Position numbers and translations under genes: made by a program
Notes under the pieces: model-generated
The model's input: the letters and a program-made list of their open reading frames with translations, nothing else
Told to the model about the DNA's origin: nothing
The model's database searches: none
Part shown: piece by piece, positions 32,600 through 45,300 of the stretch
How the letters are laid out: the number at the start of each line of letters is the position of its first letter
Position numbering within the stretch: the first letter of the stretch is position 1
Assembly (NCBI GenBank): GCA_948144175.1
Contig: CANXME010002158.1
Location: 124,001-188,000 of the forward strand
From: Closterium sp. NIES-65
Taxonomy: Eukaryota > Streptophyta > Zygnematophyceae > Desmidiales > Closteriaceae
Direction: 5' to 3'
Length of the DNA: 64,000 nucleotides

Positions 32600-34900
32600 T
32601 CCTTGAACAGGCAAGCTCCTAGACCAAGCACGCTCCTGGACCAGGCAAGCTCTTGCATCAAGCAAGCTCCTGGACTAGGCACGCTCGTGGACCAAGCAAG
32701 CTGCTGGACAAGGCAAGCTACTGGACCACGCAATCTCTTGGACCAGGCATGCTCTTGGACCAGGCAAGTTCTTGGCCGAGGAACGCTTCTTGACCAAGCA
32801 AGCTCCTGGACCAGGCAAGCTCCTGGACCAGCAAGCTCGTAGACCAGGCAAGCTCCTGGACAAGGCAAGCTCCTGGACCACGCAAGCTCCTGGACTAGGC
32901 AAGCTCTTGGTCCAGGCAAGCTCCTGGACAAGGCAAGCTCCTGGACCAGGCAAGCTTCTCGACCAGGCACACTCCTCGACAGGCACGCTCTTCGACCAGG
33001 CAAGCTCTTGGACTAGGCACGCTCCTGGACCAAGCAAGCTCTTGGACCAGGCGACTTCTGGACCAAGCAAGCTCCACAACCAGGCACACTCCTGGACCAG
33101 GCACGCTCCTCGATAAGGCAAGCTCCTGGAAAAGACAAGCTCCTGGACCAGGCAAGCTCCTAGACCAGGCACACTCCTGGACCAGGCACGCTCATAGACT
33201 AGGCAAGCTCCTAGACCAGGCAAGCTCCTGGACAAGGCAAGCTCGTGGACCACTCACGCTCCTGGACCACACAAGCTCCTAGACCAGGCAAGCTTCTGGA
33301 CGAGGCAAGCTCCTGGACTAGGCAAACTCGTGGACCAGGCACGCTCCTGGACCAAGCAAGATCCTGGACAAGGCAAGCTCATGGACGAAGCAAGCTCCTG
33401 GATCACGCAAGCTCCTGGACCAAGCACGCTCCTGGACCAGGCAAGCTCCTAGACCAGGCAAGGTCGTGGGCCAGGCAAGCTCCTGGACCAGGCACGCTCT
33501 TGGACTAGGCAAGCTCCTGGACCAGGCAAGCTCCTGGACCACGCAAGCCCTTGGACCAGGCAAGCTCGTGGACCATACAAGCTCTTGGAGCAGGCAAGCT
33601 CTTGGACCAGGCAAGCTCGTGGACCAGGCACGCTCCTGGACCAGGCAACCTCCTGGACCATGCAAGTTCCTGGACCACGCAAGCTCGTGGACCAGGCAAG
33701 CTCCTAGACCAGGCAAGCTCCTGGACCAGGCAAGCTCGTGGACCAGGCAAGCACGTGGACCAGGCAAGCTCCTGGACCAGGCAAGCTCCTGGACCAGGCA
33801 AGCTCCTAGACCAGGCAAGCTCCTGGACCTGGCAAGCTCGTGGACCAGGCAAGCACGTGGACCAGGCAAGCTCCTGGACCAGGCAAGCTCCTGGACCAAG
33901 CAAGCTCATGGACTAGGCAGGCTCGTGGACCAGGCACGCTCCTGGACTAAGCAAGCTCCTGGACCAGGCAAGCTTCTGGACCACGGAAGCTCTTGGACCA
34001 GGCACGCACCTGGACCAGGCAAGCTCTTGGACCTTCCATGCTTCTCGTCCAAGCAAGCTCCTGGACCAGGCAAGCTCCTGGACCACGCAAGCTCTTGGAC
34101 CAGGCACGCTCCTCGACCAGGCAAGCGCTTGGACCAGGAAGGCTTCTGGACCAAGCAAGCTCCTGGACCAGGCAAGCTCCTGGACCAAGCACGCTCCTGG
34201 ACCAGGCAAGCTTTTGGACCAGGCAAGCTCTTGGACCAAGCAAGCTCCTGGACCAAGCAAGCTCCTGGACCAGGCAAGCTCCTAAACCAGGCAAGCTCTT
34301 GAACGAGGCAAGCTCCTGGACCAGGCACGCTCGTGGACCAGGCACGATCTTGGACCAGGCAAGCTCTTGGACCAGGCAGGCTCCTGGATCAGGCACGCTC
34401 CTGGACGAGGCAAGCTCCTGAACCAGACAAGCTCCTGGACCAGGCAAGCTCCTGGACCAGGCACGCTCCTGGACCAGGCAAGCTCCTAGACCACGAAAGC
34501 TCCTGGACCAGACAAGCTCCTGGACCAGGCAAACTCGTGAACAAGGCAAGCTCTTGGACCATGCAAGCTCCTGAACTGGGCATGCTCTTGGACCAGGCAC
34601 GCTCCTGGACCAGGCAAGCTCCTAGATTAGGCAGGCTACTGGACCAAGCAAGCTCCTGGACCTAGCAAGCTCCTGGACCAGGCAAACTCGTGCACCAAGC
34701 AAGCTCGTGGACCAGACAAGCACCTGGATTATGCAAGCTCCTGGACCAGGCAAGCTCCTGGACCAGGCAAGCTCCTGTACCAGGCAAGTTTGCGGACCAC
34801 GAACGCTCTTGGACCAGGCAACCTCCTGGACCAGGCAAGCTCCTGGACCAGGCAAGCTCCTGGACCAAGCAAGCTCCTAGACCGGGCAAGCTCCTGGACC
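32600..34900. repeat. ~2-kb satellite duplication, distal copy
   Basis: Partner of 28,130-30,200, with the same order of rare monomers and several added units. It ends shortly before the change to the 18-bp satellite. Confidence 0.7.
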
Positions 34901-35445
34901 AGGCAAGCTCGTGGACCAGGCAAGCTCGTTGACCATGCAAGCTCGTGGACCGGGCAAGCTCCTGGACCAGGCAAGCTCCTGGACCAGGCAGGCTCGTGGA
35001 CCAAGCACACTCCTGGACCGGGCAAGCTCCTGGACTTGGCAAGCTTGTGGACCACGCAAGCTCTTGGACCAGGCACGCTCCTGGACCAGGCAAGCTCTTG
35101 GACTAGGTAGGCTCGTGTACCAGGCAAGCTCCTGGACCAGGCAAGCTCCTAGATCAGGCAAGCTCGTGGACCACGCAAGCTCCAAAACCAGGCACGCTCG
35201 TGGACCAGGCACGCTCCTGGACTAGGCACGCTCGTGGACCAGGCAAGCTCCTGGATCACGCAAACTCCTGGACCATGCATGCTCCTAGACCCGGCAAGCT
35301 CCTAGACCAGGCAAGGTCCTGGACCAGGCAAGCTCGTGGACCAGGCAAGCTCATGGACCAGGAAAGCTCCTGGACCGGGCAAGCTTTGGACAAGGCAAAC
35401 TCCTGGACCAAGCAAGCTCTTGGACCAGAAAAGCTCTTGGACCAG

Positions 35446-38400
35446 GCATGCTTGTGTCCGGACGCATGCTTGTGTCTGGTCGCATGCTTGTGTCCGGACG
35501 CATGCTTGTGTCCGGACGCATGCTTGAGTCCGGTCGCATGCTTGTGTCCAGACGCATGCTTGTGTCCGGACGCATGCTTGTGTCCGGACGCATGCTTGAG
35601 TCCGGTCGCATGCTTGTGTCCGGACGCATGCTTGTGTCCGGACGCATGCTTGTGTCCGGACGCATGCTTGTGTCCGGTCGCATGCTTGTGTTCGGACGCA
35701 TGCTTGTGTCCGGACGCATGCTTGTGTCCGGACGCATGCTTGTGTCTGGACGCATGCTTGTGTGCGGACGCATGCTTGTGTCTGGACGCATGCTTGAGTC
35801 CGGTCGCATGCTTGTGTCCGGACGCATGCTTGTGTCCAGACGCATGCTTGTGTCCGGACGCATGCTTGTGGCCGGACGCATGCTTGTGTCTGGACGCATG
35901 CTTGAGTCCGGTCGCATGCTTGTGTCTGGACGCATGCTTGTGTCCGGACGCATGCTTGTGTCCGGACGCATGCTTGTGTCCGGACGCATGCTTGTGTCCG
36001 GTCGCATGCTTGTGTCCGGACGCATGCTTGTGTCCGGACGCATGCTTGTGCCCGGTCGCATGCTTGTGTCCGGTCGCATGCCTGTGTCCGGACGCATGCT
36101 TGTGTTCGGACGCATGCTTGTGTCCGGACGCATGCTTGTGTCCGGACGCATGCTTGTGTCCGGACGCATGCTTGTGTCTGGACGCATGCTTGAGTCCGGT
36201 CGCATGCTTGTGTCCGGACGCATGCTTGTGTCCGGACGCATGCTTGTGTCCGGACGCATGCTTGTGTCCGTACGCATGCTTGTGTTTGGACGCATGCTTG
36301 TGCCCGGTCGCATGCTTGTGTCCGGACGCATGCTTGTGTCCGGTCGCATGCTTGTGTCCAGACGCATGCTTGTGTCCGGACGCATGCTTGTGTCCGGACG
36401 CATGCTCGAGTCCGGTCGCATGCTTGTGTCCAGACGCATGCTTGTGTCCGGTCGCATGCTTTTGTCCAACCGCATGCTTGAGTCCGGTCGCATGCTTGTG
36501 TCCGGACGCATGCTTGTGTCCGGACGCATGCTTGTGTCCGGTCGCATGCTTGTGTCCGAACGCATGCCTGAGTCGGGTCGCATGCTTGTGTCCGGACGCA
36601 TGCTTGTGTCTGGACGCATGCTTGAGTCCGCTCGCATGCTCGTGTCCGGACGCATGCTCGTGTCCGGACGCATGCTTGTGTCCGGATGCATGCTTGTGTC
36701 CGGACGCATGCTTGTGTCCGGACGCATGCTTGAGTCCGGTCGCATGCTTGTGTCCGGACGCATGCTTGTGTCCGGACGCATGCTTGTGTCCGGACGCATG
36801 CTTGTGTCCGGTCGCATGCTTGTGTCCAGACGCATGCTTGTGTCTGGACGCATGCTTGTGTCCGGACGCATGCTTGTGTCCGGACGCATGCTTGTGTCCG
36901 GACGCATGCTTGTGTCCGGACGCATGCTTGTGTCCGGTCGCATGCTTGAGTCCGGTCGCATGCTTGTGTCCGGACGCATGCTTGTGTCCGGACGCATGCT
37001 TGTGTCCGGACGCATGCTTGTGTCCGGACGCATGCTTGTGTCTGGACGCATGCTTGAGTCCGGTCGCATGCTTGTGTCCGGACGCATGCTTGTGTCCGGA
37101 CGCATGCTTGTGTCCGGACGCATGCTTGTGTCCGGTCGCATGCTTGTGTCCGGACGCATGCTTGTGTCCGGACGCATGCTTGTGCCCGGTCGCATGCTTG
37201 TGTCCGGTCGCATGCCTGTGTCCGGACGCATGCCTGTGTCCGGACGCATGCTTGTGTTCGGACGCATGCTTGTGTTCGGACGCATGCTTGTGTCCGGACG
37301 CATGCTTGTGTCCGGACGCATGCTTGTGTCCGGACGCATGCTTGAGACCGGTCGCATGCTTGTGTCCGGACGCATGCTTGTGTCCGGACGCATGCTTGTG
37401 TCCGGACGCATGCTTGTGTCCGTACGCATGCTTGTGTTTGGACGCATGCTTGTGCCCGGTCGCATGCTTGTGTCCGGACGCATGCTTGTGTCCGGTCGCA
37501 TGCTTGTGTCCAGACGCATGCTTGTGTCCGGACGCATGCTTGTGTCCGGACGCATGCTTGAGTCCGGTCGCATGCTTGTGTCCAGACGCATGCTTGTGTC
37601 CGGTCGCATGCTTTTGTCCGACCGCATGCTTGAGTCCGGTCGCATGCTTGTGTCCGGACGCATGCTTGTGTCCGGACGCATGCTTGTGTCCGGACGCATG
37701 CTTGTGTCCGGACGCATGCTTGTGCCCGGTCGCATGCTTGTGTCCGGACGCATGCTTGTGTCCGACCGCATGCTTGATTCCGGTCGCATGCTTGTGTCCG
37801 GACGCATGCTTGGGTCCGGACGCATGCTTGTGTCCGGTCGCATGCTTGTGTCCGGACGCATGCTTGAGTCCAGTCGCATGCTTGTGTCCGGACGCATGCT
37901 TGTGCCCGGACGCATGCTTGTGTCCGGACGCATGCTTGTGTGTGGACGCATGCTTGAGTCCGGTCGCATGCTTGTGTTCGGACGCATGCTTGTGTCCAGA
38001 CGCATGCTTGTTTCCGGACGCATGCTTGTGTCCGGACGCATGCTTGTGTCTGGACGCATGCTTGAGTCCGGTCGCATGCTTGTGTCCGGACGCATGCTTG
38101 TGTCCGGACGCATGCTTGTGTCCGGACGCATGCTTGTGTCTGGTCGCATGCTTGTGTCCGGACGCATGCTTGTGTCCGGACGCATGCTTGTGCCCGGTCG
38201 CATGCTTGTGTCCGGTCGCATGCCTGTGTCCGGACGCATGCTTGTGTTCGGACGCATGCTTGTGTTCGGACGCATGCTTGTGTCCGGACGCATGCTTGTG
38301 TCCGGACGCATGCTTGTGTCCGGACGCATGCTTGAGTCCGGTCGCATGCTTGTGTCCGGACGCATGCTTGTGTCCGGACGCATGCTTGTGTCCGGACGCA

Positions 38401-41400
38401 TGCTTGTGTCTGTACGCATGCTTGTGTTTGGACGCATGCTTGTGCCCGGTCGCATGCTTGTGTCCGGACGCATGCTTGTGTCCGGTCGCATGCTTGTGTC
38501 CAGACGCATGCTTGTGTCCGGACGCATGCTTGTGTCCGGACGCATGCTTGAGTCCGGTCGCATGCTTGTGTCCAGACGCATGCTTGTGTCCGGTCGCATG
38601 TTTTTGTCCGACCGCATGCTTGAGTCCGGTCGCATGCTTGTGTCCGGACGCATGCTTGTGTCTGGACGCATGCTTGTGTCCGGTCGCATGCTTGTGTCCG
38701 GACGCATGCTTGAGTCCGGTCGCATGCTTGTGTCCGGACGCATGCTTGTGTCTGGACGCATGCTTGAGTCCGCTCGCATGCTCGTGTCCGGACGCATGCT
38801 CGTGTCCGGACGCATGCTTGTGTCCGGATGCATGCTTGTGTCCGGACGCATGCTTGTGTCCGGACGCATGCTTGAGTCCGGTCGCATGCTTGTGTCCGGA
38901 CGCATGCTTGTGTCCGGACGCATGCTTGTGTCCGGACGCATGCTTGTGTCCGGTCGCATGCTTGTGTCCAGACGCATGCTTGTGTCCGGACGCATGCTTG
39001 TGTCCGGACGCATGCTTGTGTCCGGAGGCATGCTTGTGTCCGGACGCATGCTTGTGTCCGGACGCATGCTTGAGTCCGGTCGCATGCTTGTGTCCGGACG
39101 CATGCTTGTGTCCGGACGCATGCTTGTGTCCGGACGCATGCTTGTGTCCCGACGCATGCTTGTGTCTGGACGCATGCTTGAGTCCGGTCGCATGCTTGTG
39201 TCCGGACGCATGCTTGTGTCCGGACGCATGCTTGTGTCCGGACGCATGCTTGTGTCCGGTCGCATGCTTGTGTCCGGACGCATGCTTGTGTCCGGACGCA
39301 TGCTTGTGCCCGGTCGCATGCTTGTGTCCGGTCGCATGCCTGTGTCCGGACGCATGCCTGTGTCCGGACGCATGCTTGTGTTCGGACGCATGCTTGTGTT
39401 CGGACGCATGCTTGTGTCCGGACGCATGCTTGTGTCCGGACGCATGCTTGAGACCGGTCGCATGCTTGTGTCCGGACGCATGCTTGTGTCCGGACGCATG
39501 CTTGTGTCCGGACGCATGCTTGTGTCCGTACGCATGCTTGTGTTTGGACGCATGCTTGTGCCCGGTCGCATGCTTGTGTCCGGACGCATGCTTGTGTCCG
39601 GTCGCATGCTTGTGTCCAGACGCATGCTTGTGTCCGGACGCATGCTTGTGTCCGGACGCATGCTTGAGTCCGGTCGCATGCTTTTGTCCAGACGCATGCT
39701 TGTGTCCGGTCGCATGCTTTTGTCCGACCGCATGCTTGAGTCCGGTCGCATGCTTGTGTCCGGACGCATGCTTGTGTCCGGACGCATGCTTGTGTCCGGT
39801 CGCATGCTTGTGTCCGGACGCATGCTTGAGTCCGATCGCATGCTTGTGTCTGGACGCATGCTTGTGTCTGGACGCATGCTTGAGTCCGGTCGCATGCTCG
39901 TGTCCGGACGCATGCTCGTGTCCGGACGCATGCTTGTGTCCGGATGCATGCTTGTGTCCGGACGCATGCTTGAGTCCGGTCGCATGCTTGTGTCCGGACG
40001 CATGCTTGTGTCCGGACGCATGCTTGAGTCCGGTCGCATGCTTGTGTCCGGACGCATGCTTGTGTCCGTACGCATGCTTGAGTCCGGTCGCATGCTTGTG
40101 TCCGGACGCATGCTTGTGTCCGGACGCATGCTTGTGTCCGGACGCATGCTTGTGTCTGGTCGCATGCTTGTGTCCGGTCGCATGCTTGTGTCCGGACGCA
40201 TGCTTGTGTCCGACCGCATGCTTGAGTCCGGTCGCATGCTTGTGTCCGGACGCATGCTTGGTTCCGGACGCATGCTTGTGTCCGGTCGCATGCTTGTGTC
40301 CGGACGCATGCTTGAGTCCGGTCGCATGCTTGTGTCCGGACGCATGCTTGTGTCCGGACGCATGCTTGTGCCCGGTCGCATGCTTGTGTCTGGACGCATG
40401 CTTGTGTCCGGTCGCATGCTTGTGTCCGGACGCATGCTTGTGTCCGGACGCATGCTTGAGTCCGGTCGCATGCTTGTGTCCAGGCGCATGCTTGTGTCCG
40501 GACGCATGCTTGTGTCCGGACGCATGCTTGAGTCCGGTCGCATGCTTGTGTCCGGACGCATGCTTGTGTCCGGACGCATGCTTGTGTCCGGACGCATGCT
40601 TGTGTCCGGACGCATGCTTGTGTCTGGACGCATGCTTGAGTCCGGTCGCATGCTTGTGTCCGGACGCATGCTTGTGTACGGACGCATGCTTGTGTCCGGA
40701 CGCATGCTTGTGTCCGGTCGCATGCTTGTGTCCGGACGCATGCTTGTGTCCGGACGCATGCTTGTGCCCGGTCGCATGCTTGTGTCCGGTCGCATGCCTG
40801 TGTCCGGACGCATGCCTGGGTCCGGACGCATGCTTGTGTTCGGACGCATGCTTGTGTTCGGACGCATGCTTGTGTCCGGACGCATGCTTGTGTCCGGACG
40901 CATGCTTGTGTCCGGACGCATGCTTGAGACCGGTCGCATGCTTGTGTCCGGACGCATGCTTGTGTCCGGACGCATGCTTGTGTCCGGACGCATGCTTGTG
41001 TCCGTACGCATGCTTGTGTTTGGACGCATGCTTGTGCCCGGTCGCATGCTTGTGTCCGGACGCATGCTTGTGTCCGGTCGCATGCTTGTGTCCAGACGCA
41101 TGCTTGTGTCCAGACGCATGCTTGTGTCCGGACGCATGCTTGAGTCCGGTCGCATGCTTGTGTCCAGTCGCATGCTTGTGTCCGGTCGCATGCTTTTGTC
41201 CGACCGCATGCTTGAGTCCGGTCGCATGCTTGTGTCCGGACGCATGCTTGTGTCCGGACGCATGCTTGTGTCCGGTCGCATGCTTGTGTCCGGACGCATG
41301 CTTGAGTCCGATCGCATGCTTGTGTCCGGACGCATGCTTGTGTCTGGACGCATGCTTGAGTCCGGTCGCATGCTCGTGTCCGGACGCATGCTCGTGTCCG

Positions 41401-42313
41401 GACACATGCTTGTGTCCGGATGCATGCTTGTGTCCGGACGCATGCTTGAGTCCGGTCGCATGCTTGTGTCCGGACGCATGCTTGTGTCCGGACGCATGCT
41501 TGAGTCCGGTCGCATGCTTGTGTCCGGACGCATGCTTGTGTCCGGACGCATGCTTGAGTCCGGTCGCATGCTTGTGTCCGGACGCATGCTTGTGTCCGGA
41601 CGCATGCTTGTGTCCGGTCGCATGCTTGTGTCCGGTCGCATGCTTGTGTCTGGACGCATGCTTGTGTCCGACCGCATGCTTGAGTCCGGTCGCATGCTTG
41701 TGTCCGGACGCATGCTTGGGTCCGGACGCATGCTTGTGTCCGGTCGCATGCTTCTGTCCGGACGCATGCTTGAGTCCGGTCGCATGCTTGTGTCCGGACG
41801 CATGCTTGTGTCCGGACGCATGCTTGTGCCCGGTCGCATGCTTGTGTCTGGACGCATGCTTGTGTCCGGTCGCATGCTTGTGTCCGGACGCATGCTTGTG
41901 TCCGGACGCATGCTTGAGTCCGGTCGCATGCTTGTGTCCAGGCGCATGCTTGTGTCCGGACGCATGCTTGTGTCCGGACGCATGCTTGAGTCCGGTCGCA
42001 TGCTTGTGTCCGTACGCATGCTTGTGGCCGGACGCATGCTTGTGTCCGGACGCATGCTTGTGTCCGGTCGCATGCTTGTGTCCGGACGCATGCTTGTGTC
42101 CGGACGCATGCTTGTGTCGGGACGCATGCTTGTGTCCGGACGCATGCTTGTGTCCGGACGCATGCTTGTGTCTGGACGCATGCTTGAGTCCGGACGCATG
42201 CTTGTGTTCGGACGCATGCTTGTGTCCGGACGCATGCTTGTGTCCGGACGCATGCTTGTGTCCGGACGCATGCTTGTATCCAGACGCATGCTTGTGTCCG
42301 GACGCATGCTTGT
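35446..42313. repeat. 18-bp satellite: diverged, phase-perfect, higher-order block
   Basis: About 380 units with many substitutions but no apparent indels: spacings between recurrent marker strings are exact multiples of 18. The TGTGTTTGGACGC marker lies at 36,281, 37,433, 38,423, 39,539 and 41,015 (gaps of 64, 55, 62 and 82 units). It is followed by TGTGCCCGGTCGC and, further on, CTTTTGTCC, in constant order. This is a higher-order repeat of variable unit number. Confidence 0.88.
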
Positions 42314-45300
42314 GTCCGACGCATGCTTGTGTTTGACGCATGCTTGTGTCCGGACGCATGCTTGTGTCCGGACGCATGCTTGTGCCCGGTCGCATGCTTG
42401 TGTCCGGTCGCATGCTTGTGTCCGTACGCATGCTTGTGTTCGGACGCATGCTTGTGTCCGGACGCATGCTTGTGTCCGGACGCATGCTTGTGTCCGGACG
42501 CATGCTTGAGTCCGTCGCATGCTTGTGTCCGGACGCATGCTTGTGTCCGGACGCATGCTTGTGTCCGGACGCATGCTTGTGTCCGGACGCACGCTTGTGT
42601 ACGGACGCATGCTTGTGTCCGATGCATGCTTTTGTCGGACGCATGCTTGTGTCCGGACGCATGCTTGTGTCCGGACGCATGCTTGTGCCCGGTCGCATGC
42701 TTGTGTCCGGTCACATGCTTGTGTCCGGACGCATGCTTGTGTCCGGACGCATGCTTGTGTCCGGTCGCATGCTTGTGTCCGACCGCATGCTTGAGTCCGG
42801 TCGCATGCTTGTGTCCGGACGCATGCTTGTGTCCGGACGCATGCTTGTATCCGGTCGCATGCTTGTGTCCGGACGCATGCTTGAGTCCGGTCGCATGCTT
42901 GTGTCTGGACGCATGCTTGTGTCCAGACGCATGCTTGAGTCCGGTCGCATGCTTGTGTCCGGACGCATGCTTGTGTCCGGACGCATGCTTGTGTCCGGAC
43001 GCATGCTTGTGTCCGACGCATGCTTGTGTCCGGACGCATGCTTGTGTCCGGACGCATGCTTGTGCCCGGTCGCATGCTTGTGTCCGGTCGCATGCTTGTG
43101 TCTGACCGCATGCTTGAGTCCGGTCGCATGCTTGTGTCCGGACGCATGCTTGTGTCCGGACGCATGCTTGTGTCCGGTCGCATGCTTGTGTCCGGACGCA
43201 TGCTTGAGTCCGGTCGCATGCTTGTGTCCGGACGCATGCTTGTGTCCGGACGCATGCTTGTGTCCGGACGCATGCTTGAGTCCGGTCGCATGCTTGTGTC
43301 CGGACGCATGCTTGTGTCCGATGCATGCTTGTGTCTGACGCATGCTTGTGTCGGGACGCATGCTTGTGTCCGGACGCATGCTTGTGTCCGGACGCATGCT
43401 TGAGTCCGGTCGCATGCTTGTGTCCGGACGCATGCTTGTGTCGCATGCTTGTGTCCGGACGCATGCTTGTGTCCGGACGCATGCTTGTGTCCGACGCATG
43501 CTTGTGTCCGAACGCATGCTTGTGTCCGGACGCATGCTTGTGCCCGATCGCATGCTTGTGTCCTGGACGCATGCTTGTGTCCGGACGCATGCTTGTGTCC
43601 GGACGCATGCTTGTGTCCGGACGCATGCTTGTGTCCGGACGCATGCTTGTGTCCCACGCATGCTTGTGTCCGGACGCATGCTTGTGTCCGACGCATGCTT
43701 GTGTCCGGACGCATGCTTTTGCCCGGTCGCATGCTTGTGTCCGGTCGCATGCTTGTGTCCGGACGCATGCTTGTATTCGGACGCATGCTTGTGTCCGGAC
43801 GCATGCTTGTGTCCGGACGCATGCTTGTGTCCGGTCGCATGCTTGTGTCTGGACGCATGCTTGAGTCCGGTCGCATGCTTGTGTCCGGACGCATGCTTGT
43901 GTCCGGACGCATGCTTGTGTCCAAACGCATGCTTGAGTCCGGTCGCATGCTTGTGTCCGGACGCATGCTTGTGTCGCATGCTTGTGTCCGGACGCATGCT
44001 TGTGTCCGGACGCATGCTTGTGTCCGACGCATGCTTGTGTCCGGACGCATGCTTGTGCCCGGTCGCATGCTTGTGTCCGGTTGCATGCTTGTGTCCGACC
44101 GCATGCTTGAGTCCGGTCGCATGCTTGTGTCCGGACGCATGCTTGTGTCCGGACGCATGCTTGAGTCCGGTCGCATGCGTCCGGATGCATGCTTGTGTCC
44201 GGCAGATGCTTGTGTCCGGACGCATGCTTGTGTCCGGACGCATGCTTGTGTCCGGACGCATGCTTGAGTCCGGTCGAATGCTTGTGTCCGGACGCATGCT
44301 TGTGTCCGATGCATGCTTGTGTCTGACGCATGCTTGTGTCTGGACGCATGCTTGTGTCCGGACGCATGCTTGTGCCCGGTCGCATGCTTGTGTCCGGTCG
44401 CATGCTTGTGTCCGGACACATGCTTGTGTCCGATCGCATGCTTGTGTCCGAACCGCATGCTTGAGTCCGGTCGCATGCTTGTGTCCGGATGCATGCTTGT
44501 GTCCGGACGCATGCTTGTATCCGGTCGCATGCTTGTGTCCGGACGCATGCTTGAGTCCGGTCGCATGCTTGTGTCCGGACGCATGCTTGTGTCCGGACGC
44601 ATGCTTGAGTCCGGTCGCATGCTTGTGTTCGGACGCATGCTTGTGTCCGGACGCATGCTTGTGTCCGGACGCATGCTTGTGTCCGGACGCATGCTTGTGT
44701 CCGACGCATGCTTGTGTCCGGACGCATGCTTGTGTTCGGACGCATGCTTGTGCCCGGTCGCATGCTTTTGTCCGGTCGCATGCTTGTGTCCGACCGCATG
44801 CTTGAGTCCGGTCGTATGCTTGTGTCCGGATGCATGCTTGTGTCCGGACGCATGCTTGTGTCCGGTCGCATGCTTGTGTCCGGACGCATGCTTGAGTCCA
44901 GTCGCATGCTTGTGTCCGGACGCATGCTTGTGTCCGGACGCATGCTTGAGTCCGGACGCATGCTTGAGTCCGGTCGCATGCTTGTGTCCGGACGAATGCT
45001 TGTGTCCGGACGCATGCTTGTGTCCGGACGCATGCTTGTATCCGGACGCATGCTTGTGCCCGGTCGCATGCTTGTGTCCGGTCGCATGCTTGTGTCCGGA
45101 CGCATGCTTGTGTCCGATCGCATGCTTGTGTCCGACCGCATGCTTGAGTCCGGTCGCATGCTTGTGTCCGGACGTATGCTTGTGTCCGGACGCATGCTTG
45201 TATTCGGTCGCATGCTTGTGTCCGGACGCATGCTTGAGTCCGGTCGCATGCTTGTGTCCGGACGCATGCTTGTGTCCGGACGCATGCTTGAGTCCGGTCG

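Larger units (their letters stand above)
11463..35445 (-). repeat. 17-bp satellite array, inverted orientation, long arm
   Basis: About 1,400 copies of AAGCTCCTGGACCAGGC on the + strand, the reverse complement of the left arm. Variants are grouped in long ordered strings that repeat at kilobase scale, so the array has grown by duplication of multi-monomer blocks as well as monomer by monomer. Occasional phase breaks exist, for example CGCTCCGCTCCACGCTCC near 13,428 and again near 15,886. No gene or unrelated insertion is present in this 24 kb. Confidence 0.95.
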
